DNA of 64,000 nt, taken from the NCBI RefSeq assembly GCF_001411555.2, contig NC_049905.1:17722097-17786096 (forward strand), read 5' to 3'. Of the stretch, positions 45,600 to 57,204 are shown piece after piece. The notes under the pieces were generated by a model. That model saw nothing but the letters and a program-made list of their open reading frames with translations, was not told the origin of the DNA and searched no databases. Source of the stretch: Juglans regia (taxonomy: Eukaryota; Streptophyta; Magnoliopsida; Fagales; Juglandaceae). The translations under genes were made by a program, and so were the position numbers. Within the stretch, counting starts at the first letter, position 1. Every line of letters begins with the position of its first letter.

Positions 45600-46440
45600 G
45601 CTTCTGAAGACTAAATTAGTTGCTGCTCAATGCGTTACTGAATGTGCACATCGATTTTGAGATCAATGAATTTTAGCTATTTTCCATGTCTGGTTGTGCC
45701 GAAAAATTTGTTGAATGTCCTCAATGATAGGGGAGATTTGCCAATACAGAGTTGAATCTGTATTTCAATGGTGTCAATGACAAATTGAGCATCGCCTTCA
45801 ATTAATGCTTGGAGTTGTTTTTGGGATGCCATTTTTTAAGCTAGGAGCGCTGCTAATGCTTCGACTATCAAGAGATTTGTGGTATGAATTTTTTCTGTTT
45901 TGATCTCCAAGATTTCTCCATTATGATCCCTGCATACCATTGCTACTGTTGAGAATGAGTCTCTAATTGCTGCATCAAAGGAGAAGCTTTTGGGATTTTG
46001 TGGCGGTGGTTTCCATAGTTCATCTCATTTTTCCCTTTTTTTTCTCATGCATTCTTGTAATCCTAATAAATCTGGTTCAATCTATTCTTTGCCGTCTCTA
46101 AAGATAAGGAGGTGTGGTTATGAACTATTTCATTTCTTTGCCTCCAAATAAAATCTATGATGATAGCCGCAAATAGTTGGAAATAGTGATTTTCCTTCTC
46201 CTGTAGTCCCAACTCTTTTTCTGGATACAATATCATTTTGATTCAATCTGAGATTGATTGTATTGGTAGCATTTCTAAATTCAGAGCTTTGTTGCCATAA
46301 TATTCGATTTACTGGATATTTTATGAATAAATGTAGAGAAGTTTCTTCTGCCTGATTGCACATTGGGCATTTTTTACTTTAACACATTCTATAATTCAGA
46401 GAGAAATAAACATAACGTATGGGGTCCATTGCATTTAATG
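45600..46440 (-). pseudogene. L1-type LINE ORF2 3' remnant (zf-RVT and RNase H)
   Basis: The minus-strand frame near 46130-46363 gives MCNQAEETSLHLFIKYPVNRILW, the Cys/His core of the zf-RVT domain. Further along the same strand (about 46015-45870) is WKPPPQNPKSFSFDAAIRDS and then VCRDHNGEILE, the start of the plant LINE RNase H domain with its first catalytic Asp, followed by a remnant of the Glu-bearing VEALAALLA helix. Frameshifts and stops are frequent. No tail or target duplication could be defined. Confidence 0.7.
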
Positions 46441-46732
46441 TTGGAGTCCACATTGACCACAAGCCATATTTAATAAAGTAGAGTCCACAACATGTTTATC
46501 TCTTTCCAGATTATAGGGAAGGTAAATGATACTTGAGTCAGAAAATTATAGAGAATCTTCAACATTTTTCTCTCACGTTATCTTTTGTCTTTTTATGCAA
46601 ATATTTATCTTATTGAGGGCCCTTCTAAAACGTAAATGGCAATTTTGGGGCTCAATAGTTGTAATACTTTTAAAACTCATGAGGCGAAACTAATAAGGTG
46701 ACAATTAGATTTTGTGGGTGCCTAACAAGCAT

Positions 46733-46977
46733 AACTCCTAGGGGCTGGCTTAAGTGTAAAAGTCTTGGTTTTGATGTTATGCTCCCTTCAGGTCCAAGGC
46801 TTGAATCTCATTGTATGTAAACAATCTCTATAGGTCATTGAACTGGAAGATTTTCCTTTTGAATTACCTAAAGTGCAGTTACGGAAAACTTATTTTCGAG
46901 ACTCGAGAGCGTGTAGTCCCTCAAGATTAGTCGGGAAGCTGTTCCCAAGCACCCAATACCAATAAAAAAAGAAAAGA
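46733..46977 (+). mobile_element. tRNA-derived SINE with 15-bp target duplication
   Basis: Same family as 22661-22900: head with GGCTTAAGTG and AGGCTTGAATC boxes, body with TCATTGAACTGGAAGATTTTCC and GATTAGTCGGGAAGCTGTTCCC, and an A-rich tail after CCCAATACCAAT. Target duplication GTGCCTAACAAGCAT at 46718-46732 and GTGCCTAATAGGCAT at 46978-46992 (two mismatches), so it is older than the 22-kb copy. Confidence 0.8.
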
Positions 46978-46992
46978 GTGCCTAATAGGCAT

Positions 46993-48660
46993 GCAGAAGA
47001 TGAATAAAAGTGAATTGGACTGTTAAGCTAAAAAGTGTGAAGAAGACCTTAGAGCATTAGTGTTGGGCTAGACAAAAGGCTTGAGAGAAAAGAATAATTA
47101 ATCTAATATGAGGTACATTCCAAATGGCTCAGCCCCTTCTATAGCATTTGCCAACAAGTGAACTTGTCTGCTCCATTGGAATTCTAGCACGTTGATGAAC
47201 TCATAAGTGGTCCAAACAACAGAGGCTGCAAATATGGGTGGTGGGCATTATTGCCTCTCTCTCACTTGAAATTATGGAGTTCTACAAAATTTCCATTGTC
47301 TCTATTTGTTGCTACCTTACTCAATGTATCAAAGTCAAGCACATGTTAAATTTAAAGGGATTTTTCATGAATGTTGAGTAAACTCAAGCGAGGTTCTAAT
47401 TGTTTCGTTAGGCTCCCATGCGACACACGATTGATCAAAGCATATACATAAGAGTTTACTCAACATTCATTCAAATTCCCCTTGAGTGAAACTAGTACAT
47501 ATCATTCAATCAAGATGTGTTTAGAATGGAGTAATATGTGCTTACTCAAACTATACCCAAACCAAATTAATTATAACTTAATTGTACTAAATTTTGTCAT
47601 TAGAATAGGCCAATAAACTATTTATACATTAACAAAAATCATAAAATTGTTTCGAGCAATCGGGCATATCACCACTCTTATCTCGATCAATATCAAATTG
47701 CTGAGCCCGTACTACTAGACTTTAACCAAATTGATGAGCCTGTACTGGTGGACTTTGATCATTTTTTAGCCCAATTATTACCAAAACCTTATATGAATAA
47801 AAAAATTATAAAATTAAATAGATAAAATATATAATTAAAATTAAATTCTTAAAACATAAAATTAAATGTTCTTTAATAAAGTTACTAAGTTCTAACTAAT
47901 AATTCTAAGTTTTTACAAGTACTATAGATCATTATATATTAATATAAAAATATTATAAATTAAACAAGAAAATATTACAAATTTTCAAATAAATTGAATG
48001 AATAACAATGTTTTAAGAATTGAAATACATTTTTTAAAAAAATGTAAGCAAAAGTAGCAACATGAATATAGGCTTGTTGCAAGATGAGATGGTTACTCCA
48101 AGTGGCTAGTGACATCATAAAACCTGCAAAAAAAAAAAAAAACAAAAAAACAAAACGAGAATATGAATTAATAATATTATATACATATGTAAAAAACTAC
48201 AAAAAATTTTTAACTAACAAGTTAACAAACTAATGGTGGTGTATCAAAGTCAAATTGTGGCCAATGTAAATTGAGATAGAGCCTCATTTTCCGAAGTTGT
48301 CCCTACAACAATTGAATTTGAAATTAAGTTTTTCAAATAAATATAATACAATCTATTATAAGCAAAAGTAAATTAATGAATTAAGAGCGATTACGACTTC
48401 CAAGCTAATCAATGTCATCCTAATCGTAGCTCTCCGCAAAGTCTACCACCTCCGAAACATGAATTGACTTCCATTTGATCCAATTCTAAGTGCAAATCAA
48501 ATCCTCCACAAAACTAGAAGACAATGAACTCCAAAATAGATACAATATGCACCCCTCGATGCTAAATGTGAGAATCTTGCCAGCACGAGGGGGCAGACCA
48601 CTTTTCATGGGCAAGTGGAAGATAAATAAGAGAGCATTTCCTTGAAAGAATGGAAGACAA
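46993..48660. other. Intergenic; one 19-bp perfect inverted repeat, no gene
   Basis: ATGAATGTTGAGTAAACTC at 47367-47385 recurs as its exact complement at 47452-47470, with weaker pairing extending outward on both sides and a 66-nt loop. The remainder is AT-rich with an A/C run at 48128-48160. No coding was recognised. Confidence 0.5.
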
Positions 48661-48798
48661 GTCAGTGGTGGCTTAAGGTAAGTTGCTTAGTTAGAATTTT
48701 GCTCTGGCGATCTTGACGATTTTGGAATCTTACGGTTTTGGGTGTTCCGTTTTTCATGGAGTTTCCAAATTTTGAATTTGCTGCACTAGGGTTCGGCC

Positions 48799-49710
48799 AT
48801 GGAGGCTGCCCCTCCCTCTTCGTCAGACTCTTCTACGGTTGGGGCTGTTGTGGTGCAGGGGGCAAAGTCATTTGCTCAAGCAGTTTCCTCTACAACACAA
48901 TCCACGTTCAGGCTTCTGATGAGATATCTAGTGGAAATAGATGGTGAACAAGGCTTTATTTTTACAGAGGTGGAGATGTCAAAAGCTACGGATGATTTCA
49001 AGTTTGCATTGGTTCTCAAGTTTTCTCGTACTAGGCCGTCCATTGAGACTATACGTGCTCATATTGCTAAATCTTGGGGTCTGATAGAGGCCCCCCACTG
49101 TCAGTTTTATGGATGCATTGCATGCGCTTGAAGTGAACGTGATTTCTTGCATGGCTGGGCTTGTGAAGGACGTACTATAGGGGATTCCTCTTTTCGTTTA
49201 TTCCATTGGACCAAGGATTTTGACCTGGCACACGAATCTCCACTTGCACCTCAGTGGATTTTTCTGTCAGGGTTGCCGCTTCATCTGTACCGTCCCGACT
49301 GTTTTCAAATCTTGGCAACAAGGTTCGGTCGCTATCTGGGAATGGATAATGCCATGCTTCATAGAACAAGAGCATCCGGGGCTAGGATGTGTGTTGAGGT
49401 GGATCTATAGGAGGAACCAGTGCAGAGCTTTCCCATAGTGTTATCGGCTTCGATGAAAATCTAGCAGAACGTAAAGTATGAGTGGCATGGTTATTATTGT
49501 TCTAAATGTTTCCGTCAGGGGCACACTTCGGTAGTCTGTAGGGCTGGTGTAAGGAAACCAGAAGGGGAGAAGGTAAATAGGAAGCCTCTATTCAAGCGGG
49601 TTTGGCCGGATAAAAAAAAAAAACAGGTGAAGAAGGACTTAAACGAAGGGGCGAATGCTCGAGATGTATCAATGTTTGCCCAGGCAGAGGCGGTGGATGG
49701 GCGATTTTAG
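48799..49710 (+). pseudogene. LINE ORF1 (DUF4283 and CCHC zinc knuckle), with nonsense mutations
   Basis: Starting at ATG 48799 one frame runs through the DUF4283 domain found in plant LINE and retroelement nucleic-acid-binding proteins (LVEIDGEQGFIFTEVEMSKA; TRPSIETIRAHIAKSWGL; then SERDFLHGWACEGRTIGD and PQWIFLSGLPLHLY). The knuckle YCSKCFRQGHTSVVC (CX2CX4HX4C) follows near 49495. In-frame stops at about 49129, 49408 and 49462 break it. The mostly preserved frame shows that decay is limited. Confidence 0.78.
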
Positions 49711-50009
49711 GTGCTAACTCATTTTCGGGTGCAATAGCAGAGGATGGGTTAAAACGTAATGAGGTGATTGTGTCTGAAGCACAGGCATCTGGGGATGATC
49801 TAAAGATTGATGAGATCTGTGAGGAAATTGAATGCGAAGTGGATCCGTCCAAGGCTGTGAGTGAGAGCGTGTTGTTAAAGGACATACCGGCTGAAGTTCT
49901 TGCACCCCATGAAAAGATTCATGAGATAGTTGAAAAGACTGTGAGTGGGGCTCAGAAAGTTTGTGGATGTGCAACGTTCACTCCATATGAAATTTACATG
50001 GAGATTGTT

Positions 50010-51480
50010 GACGTTGGATAATCTGTGGACCAAGTTCTTCAAGGCTAAATATGTGAAAATGGGTCATATGGTTCTTGCAAAAAATACACATGCTTGTTCA
50101 CGATTTTGGAAATCGGTTATGAGAGTTTTGCATGATGTTTGTGATAATATTCGTTGGTGTATTTGAGAAGGCAAGAAGTCATTTTGGTATGATCAATGGC
50201 TCGAGTCTGGGCCATTATGTTTACGTTCTACCGCTATTGTAAATCATTTGCTTCAAATTCAGGATTGTTGGGGTAACTCTGGTTGGAATTTTGAGTTGTT
50301 GGAGGAATTGGTGGGTAATGAGGTTATGGGGGAGATTATAAGCTCTGTTTCAGCAAAGAGGGAAGGGGTTGATTGTATCATTTGGAAGCCGATGTCGGAT
50401 GGTGTTTTTTCTTCAGCGAGTGCATGGGAGGTGATCCGTTTAAAACAAGAGAGAATCTCAAGAATGGAGTGGATTTAAGTGCTACAAAAAAAAAAGTCGT
50501 TGTGCATGTGGAAGGCTCGCTTCCATTGTCTGTCGGTGGATTCCAGAGTGCAGAACTGTGGAGTGCACTTGGCCTCTAGATGTGATTGCTGTAATATCAG
50601 GAATGTGGAGACTCTTGAGCATGTTCTGTGCTCTTGCATATTTGCAATGCAAATTTGGGAGAGAGCGGCCCTGGCGATGGGTTTGCCATTCATGTATGCA
50701 TGAACTTGGTGGGGAGGTGTTCTCCATTGGTTTTCGTTGGCCAGGAAGTCTTTTTCAAGGGGCATTTTGATTGGTCTGTTACCTACAATCATTACTTGGT
50801 ATTTATGGCAACGTAGGTGCAAAATACATATGGAAGGTGTTGCTTGCTCGGTGGATGGTCTGTGGCTTTCCATAAAATTTTGGCTTAGGAATTTGTTTAT
50901 GGAACAAATGAAGAAAGGGCCCGCCTCACCCAGTGATGAACGGTTGCTCACTGATCTTGATATCCCACCAGTTTGGAGCCAATGTCGAATGCCACGTCTG
51001 GTTGTGTGGCAAAAGCCAGCTAGTGGACACGTGAAGTTGAATGTGGATGGGAGTTGTAGGAGTAATCCGGGCTCTTGTGGGGGAAGAGGTGTGATCCGAG
51101 ATGCTATTGGCATTGTTAAAGGTGCTTTTTCAGTTTTTTTTTTTTTGCAGGGGATGAATAATGAGGCCGAACTTCATGCTCTACATGCGGGAGTAGTTTT
51201 GTGTAAAGAGTTGGGATTTTTTAATCTGGAAATTGAGTGTGATTCTAAAATAATAGTTGACTGGATTCTTTCAAAAAATTGTACAGTTTGGTATCTTTGG
51301 GAGTTTTGGGAGGAGACGATGAAAGAGCTTCAAGGTGTTCACTTAATTATTCGCCATTAATATCGGGAAGCAAATCAGGTGCGGATTTTCTGGCACGGCA
51401 AGGTGAAGCAGGTTTGACATGTAGATATGAGGAGCATGGGTTACTCCCCCTATCATGTCAGGGGTATCCTTCGTATTGAT
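50010..51480 (+). pseudogene. LINE ORF2 C-terminal part: zf-RVT remains and RNase H
   Basis: The part begins LDNLWTKFFKAKYVK, a segment that in plant L1 ORF2 lies after the RT thumb. It continues with KKSFWYDQWLESGPLC and the zf-RVT Cys/His residues (CDCCNIRNVETLEHVLCSC). The frame 50737-51360 (207 aa) carries RNase H: KLNVDGSCRSNPG (Asp), NNEAELHALHAG (Glu), EIECDSKIIVDW (Asp) and, one stop later, REANQVADFLAR (Asp). Stops near 50166 and 50476 and one at 51358 interrupt it. The frame on the opposite strand here is a shadow. Confidence 0.8.
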
Positions 51481-51698
51481 AAACTTGGCGTCCCCAGCAT
51501 TAGAGTTTAAGGTTCCCTAGGTCGTTTCTTTGGTTTGGTTTTGTGTGCTTGTTTTCTTTGTATATAGTTTGAGTTGGCTGGTCTTGTATCCATGGTTTTC
51601 CTTCACCATAAGTGAGAATTTTTTAATAAAATTGAGAAAGGGTCACTCATGAACAGGTGGCCTTGACTCTTTAAAAAAAAAAGGTCAGCGGTGGCTTA

Positions 51699-53005
51699 CA
51701 AAGTTCAGCTAGTCCAAATAAATAATGAGCGGCACCAGATAGAAATCCTGGTAGACACAACTTGGAAAATGATGTAACATAGGATTTTTCACTCTGTTCC
51801 GGGCAAGCAAGTACCCAGGCGAGAATGAGTACCTGAAGAGGTTGGTGGTTCTAGAAAAGGTGCCAACCGTACGAAGGCAAGAAAGGCTAGACGAAGGGCA
51901 ATAAACGTGCCTAAGGCGAGCAACGGTCAATGACAAGATCCATAAGAATGTAAGGGCTTTTCGGGATAACAAGAAAATGCTCTGAAGGCAGCAGTGTCGT
52001 ACGGAGAGGCCCATACTCCACCTGAAAGGTCACATTTGGAGTAAGTATGTGGAGGAAAAGTTACGACTCTACAAGTTATATCATCAAAACCTAGAGGTAT
52101 GATCCAACATCACATGGGAGACCCACATTTGAGGAGGTACTACAGACTGGACTAAAGACAAGCCGCAGGAACGTGCATGCCTTGTCCATCAATCTATCTT
52201 CGTCATCCTACAGAGAGATGGCTAAGAATAAATGGCTCATATTCAAGAACATCAATAGTCAGAAGGGCACCTTACGATACCGCCCTATAAAATATTAAGG
52301 TAAAAGTCAAAATCTCACTTTCTATATGGTAAGTATTCAAGTTCCTTTGAAGTCAGAGGCTTCAAAGAAAGCAAGTGGCTTCATGGAAAGTATTGTGAAC
52401 TAGGTTAGCTTCTAAGAAAGTATTGTGAATGTGGGGCAAATCTTGTGGGTATGTTGTGAGGTTTAGTCATGCATATTCTGTAACGTTTCCATTTTCTTTC
52501 ATGAAAATAACATACATCCTCACTATGTTTATGGATTATCTTTACGCTGTAATTTTGAGATTATGAGTTTGAATGGTTCGAATTGATGGTATTGTGGATT
52601 TTTGAGTGCTTGAGTCTTACCAAGTGTCAATCATCATGGAAGGGTTGAGAAGTCCCCTGGCCATTCCTACGACACATTGTCACGAGTTTCTTGTGAAGGA
52701 GTAAGGGTCCTCAGGGTGGAATGCTTTCGTATTGGCCTCACTTAATAGATGGGTCGAGAGATTTTCCAAACGTATCATTTGTGGTTTCTTCGAGTTGGTT
52801 GGCTGGGTAGAATGTGTCCCTGATTCAACATGTATACTTCGATGTGTGTTGGATGATTTGAAACAAAAGAATCAGCTCGCACGTTGGTCGTGTGAGTGAT
52901 TCCCAGAGTCGAACGGGGAAGTGATTCCCCTAATCAATTTGGTTTTCTATGTGATGAGATGTTATGAGATGAGATTTTATATGATGAGTTTTGCGTGCTT
53001 GAGAA
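51699..53005. other. Unassigned repeat-like DNA
   Basis: No gene is recognised. Words such as GTGATTCCC (about 52898 and 52921) recur beyond the hAT-like insert as GGTGATTCCTTGC (53767) and GGTGATTCCTCACC (53922), indicating that 51700-54050 may be one older repeat into which the 53006-53756 element inserted. Confidence 0.35.
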
Positions 53006-53756
53006 TAGGGCTAAAAACCAAATGTATCACTGCAGTCTTGGTCCAAGATCGAAATTGCACTGACAAGGAGAAATGTGCTATTCTCAACCGAAACCGGCCA
53101 ATAGGGAGAAAGAGAACCGGCCAGAATCAGAGGGTCAATACCAATCGGTTCGACAGTTTGGGGAATTGGTTTTCCATCATTAGACACCAAAAATGGACAA
53201 GTTCAGTTTTTCCATCACCAATTAACTAGACACCAACAAATCCCCAAAACAAAGTTACAAAACCATTAACTCAATGCCTAACGGAGGAGATCTACGTTCT
53301 GTGAGAGAGAGAGAGGATGAGATAGATGTTGTCGGTTGTTGGAGGGAGAGCTTGCAAGGAGTGAGAGAGGAGAGACTCACAGCAATGACGACTGTGTGAG
53401 AGAGGTGAGAGAGAGTCTGAGAACCCTAATGCTAAATGATGCGAGGGAGAAGGAGAATGAGGGGAAGCAGAAGCAAGGGCGGGGGAACACAAAGGTATTA
53501 AACCCTAAAGCCAAACGACGTTGTTTCACTTAAGTGAGTGAAACAACGTCATTTTACATATTATATATATATAATATATTATCGACCGGTTCAGCGGTTT
53601 GGGTTTGGTTCAAACCGAGACCAAATCGGCCGGCGTCGGTTTCATTAAATTTATACCGCCGGCTAATATGTTCTCTACTGGTTTCGGCCGATTCTGAACT
53701 CCGGTGGCCAATACATGTTGGTGACGGTTGATCTCGTCGATTTCTGTACAACTCTA
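53006..53756. mobile_element. Non-autonomous hAT-like element
   Basis: It begins TAGGGCTAAAAACC and ends ACAACTCTA. The 8-bp flanks CTTGAGAA (52998-53005) and CTTAAGAA (53757-53764) match at 7 of 8 positions. Both halves carry subterminal AACCGAAACCGGCC and GGTTTCGGCCGAT words. The interior has a GAGAGA stretch, AAACCCTAAAG-like sequence, and the inverted repeat AAACGACGTTGTTTCACTT / AAGTGAGTGAAACAACGTC around 53512-53551. There is no coding. The terminal inverted repeats are weak, so the call rests mainly on the flanks and subterminal repeats. Confidence 0.6.
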
Positions 53757-54299
53757 CTTAAGAAGATGGTGATTCCTTGCTTTGGCGACATGTGTGTGTG
53801 TGTTTGAGATTTGCACAAAGGGAAATTCCGCGGGGGTGATTTCTCGCAATGCTTATATATTTGTGTTTTACTCGAATGGTTATTCCTTGTCTTGACTATG
53901 AATGCATGTGTTTTGCGTAGAGGGTGATTCCTCACCATGCAAAAATATATGTATTCACAAATCTTTTACATGAAACTGTGCATTACATTTTTACATGCAT
54001 TGTCTCTCATTAGAAGTCTTGTCATAGTTGTTTAACCTACCTATGGCTTCGTTTATTGGGACTATAAACTTTGATGCAAAGATAGCCCAAGGAGAGGTAC
54101 CCGTTGAAGGACCAACCTCGCTTGACTGATAGTAATAGAGGCATTTCTCTTTTAGTAGTCATCTATATTATTTTGGACAAGCAACATTTAGTCATGATAC
54201 TTAACATTATTGATCTTCCACCAACCTAAGATATCAAGTTACATCGTATATGGCTGTTTGTTGGCCGATAAGTGTCTATCCAAGTCCGATTGGCCCTCT

Positions 54300-57196
54300 G
54301 AATTCTTCTAAAACTTGAGGGTATCGCTAGACCTCTCACCCCACCTACGTTTTTTCAGCCTGTTGATTTCTGGAAGAGACAATACGATAGATGGTGGGAC
54401 CGTTATATTAACACTCTTGAATGCGGCAAACTCATCATACAATCTACTAAGGGTGTCCTTAAGTTTAACCCTTGCCACAAGTTGATCCACCCATCCCTTC
54501 CAATTAGTGAAGTCAAGCGTCATGCTATCAATTTTGTACCGCGGGTGAAAAAAAAAATCCACATATGAGAAAATGTTGATCTTACTCAAATCTCCCCAAT
54601 ACTTCTCATACTTGAGCCTCATGCTCAATGCCATAATTAGCAAAGCAGGATCAATACTCTCGCACATTTCATCTAATTAGCAGACAATATTCATTGGATG
54701 TTACATACAAAGACCCAGAAATGGTGCATGTCACCTCATAGAAAAGTCTAAGAAATTCTACAAAAATACGCACAATCTCCCAATCATAATCGGTGGGCCA
54801 TCCCGACTTCTGTCGCCCTCCTCAAAGTGGCAGACATATTGCATCTCTTCCTCATCAAAACCCTTTCTATCTTGCTTGGCCATTTCCAACATCAAGAAGG
54901 TTGAGTTCCATCTTGTAGGAAAATCAAGACACAAAATCTTCTTGCACTATATGACTGCAGAACGAACAAGCACATTGAACTTCTCAAGGCCTAGCCAGGG
55001 AAGATCTCACAAACCTCACTGCACTTCTTACTCTTGCAGTTGACTCATGAACATCTCTCAAACCGTTGGTCACAATAAGATTGAAGATATGTGCACAACA
55101 TCAAACGTGTAAAAACTCACCCCCAAATATTGACAAATTGTCTCTCTAACCTTGTTCTTAAGATACTCAGGTGCAATATCGTTAGACAAGGTATTGTCAA
55201 GAGTTATTAACACAACCTGTGCCAAACCCCACTCTTTTATTGTGGACTTCATTACCTACCCAATGGTCTCACCTTTATGATTGGAAATTAAACAAAACTT
55301 GATGAGATTGAAATTGCCAATCACTATCTACGAAATTGCCAGTCAAAGACATGTATTTCAAGTTTTAGACCGATGTCCATATACCAGTGGTGATACAAAC
55401 TCTTTGACCCCAATTGATTTCTTAGTAAATCTTTATGTAGACTGTATAATTTAAAAACACCCTTCACCACAATGTGGTGAGAAGAAATGTTAAACCTAGG
55501 TTCCAAGTATTTAGCAAAGGCTTGGAACCCTTCACTCTCCCTCCACAAACCGAAAAGGTAGCTCGTCTATTAAGACCATACGAGCTAAATGACTCTTACA
55601 CCCCTCCAGACCATACTTGGTAAACTCTTTCAACGTACTTCCCCCACTGCTCCTATTCACTATCTTCTTAAGTCCAATCTCCAGTCTAAACTGACTCTTT
55701 TAAACTAAAGAACGTCTTATTGGCACTCTTCTTGTACTGTTCTTTTAAATGGCTTTTTCAACTGGGATGCACCACGTCATTTATAGTGACATCCATAAAC
55801 CTCACTACGATGATTAAACTTTGTGTGTGGGTCATGGGGTCACCACCCTCTAACTTGATAAAGAAGTCCATATTGGCGAGGCAAACTCTCTGACCCTTCA
55901 ATTGGTTTCTTAATAAATATTTTTGTACTCATATAATTTAAGAACATCTTTCACTACCGTGTCGCAAGAAATAATGTTAAACCTAGATTCCAATTACTTA
56001 GCAAAGACTTTGAACCCTTCAGCCTCCACAAACCAAAATGTTAGCTCATCTATTATAACCATACGAGCTAAATGACTCTTTCACCCTTCCAGACCATACT
56101 TGGTAAACTACTTCAATGTACTTCCCTCACTACTCTTATCCGGCATCATCTTAAGTTCAATCTCCAATCTAGACTTACTCATTTCAACTAAAGAACGCCT
56201 TATTGGACTCTTCTTGCACTGTTCTTTTAAATGACTTTTCAACTGAGATATACTATGTCATTTTTAGTGACATCCATAAACCTTACCACAATAATTCCAC
56301 TTTGCTTGTGGGTCATTGAAATCATTACCCTCTAATTTGGTTAAGTGTTCCTACACGATGGAAACGGGTTTTTCTTTGGTGGGCACATGGGTGTAGGGAT
56401 AGGGGTAGGTGTAGGGGAGCTAGCACTATGCTAGTATTCAGACTTGAACTACTATCCATGGAGTAACAAACTCACAAATACCTAACACGATGTCAAAATT
56501 ACACAACAATTAAAATTGTACAAATCACACAAACTGTTTTAGGGTTTCACATTGCTGTTTTAGAGTTTCAAAATTTAAACTCCAAAATAAATTAGGTTAG
56601 GGGTTTCATAATGAGACCCTAACCTAATTTGGGGTTTTAATCAGAAACCTTAACATAAATTAGGGTTTCCTATTGAAACCCATCATACAAAGTAAGAATT
56701 AATTTAGGAGTTCAATCCAACTCCCTATTTTTCAATTTGAAACCCTAACGTAAATTAGGGTTTCGAATTGAATCCCTAATCAATCTCAATCAATTTAAAC
56801 AAACACAAATACCAATCAATCCCATCTTCCATAGCATTCGAAATAAAATCTCATCCTCTATAGTCCATTGCGAAAAATAAATAAATAAAAAAGGAAAAAG
56901 GGGTTTCAAGCGATACTTGCAGAGATGGAGAGATGGGGTTTCCAGCCTCAATTATGGCAATGACAAGTGAGAGAGTTGAGAGAGAGAGGCTAAGAGTAGA
57001 GTGAGAGACTGAGAGAGTGCTGAGAAGTAGTGAGGAATCAAGACCTAGGGGGAAGGAAGGGCTTTATTAACCCAGTTTCCAAACGACTCCGTTTTAGGGA
57101 TATCCAGAACAACGTCATTTCATTATAAATCTAATATATATTTACATACATAAATCACAGGCTGGACGAGAGAAATCCCAAACCCCATCACCCCTA
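54300..57196 (-). pseudogene. hAT transposon with broken transposase, internally duplicated
   Basis: The right end reads CATCACCCCTA at 57196, the 5' terminus of a hAT pointing left; no left terminus or matching 8-bp flank was found. Minus-strand coding pieces are: BED finger (NYCGKVYG near 56290), MWRESEGFQAFAKYLEPRF (55548), GLAQVVLITLDNTLSND (catalytic Asp, near 55220), [16 protein letters not shown] (near 54920) and LKYEKYWGDLSKINIFSYVDF (near 54600). Stops and frameshifts are spread throughout. The same blocks, in the same order, occur in the hAT at 30984-34677, so both come from one lineage. A 0.49-kb stretch is tandemly duplicated. The leader (56520-56780) carries AAACCCTAA/TTAGGGTTT blocks and a GAGAGA tract. 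Confidence 0.78.
55393..56365 (-). repeat. ~487-bp tandem duplication inside the hAT pseudogene
   Basis: CAAACTCTTTGACCCCAATTG near 55394 recurs as CAAACTCTCTGACCCTTCAATTG near 55882. AATGTTAAACCTAGGTTCC (55485) recurs at about 55972, and the order of all later blocks is kept up to the BED-finger region (CATCCATAAACCT...CCACTTTG). Both copies carry the BED-finger stretch, the first more degenerate than the second. Divergence between copies is considerable, so the duplication is not recent. Confidence 0.75.
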
Positions 57197-57204
57197 AATA
57201 GTTA

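Larger units (their letters stand above)
48676..51683 (+). mobile_element. L1-type LINE with internal deletion, bounded by target duplication
   Basis: GTCAGTGGTGGCTTA (48661-48675) and GTCAGCGGTGGCTTA (51684-51698) are a 15-bp target duplication with one mismatch. The right one directly follows an A10 tail. Between them are a short leader, ORF1, a junction near 50000, and then only the C-terminal part of ORF2 ending in RNase H. The apurinic endonuclease and the whole catalytic RT region are absent. Because the 5' leader and the 3' tail are both inside the duplication, the copy has the outline of a full-length insertion with its core removed. Confidence 0.82.

Noticed and set aside
50475..51113. 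212-aa minus-strand frame
   Set aside because: It is antisense to the LINE RNase H region, which has clear catalytic motifs on the plus strand, so this is a shadow frame.
54000..54310. Left terminus of the hAT pseudogene
   Set aside because: I looked for TAGGGGTG with an AATAGTTA flank matching the right side and found none, so the left border is left open.
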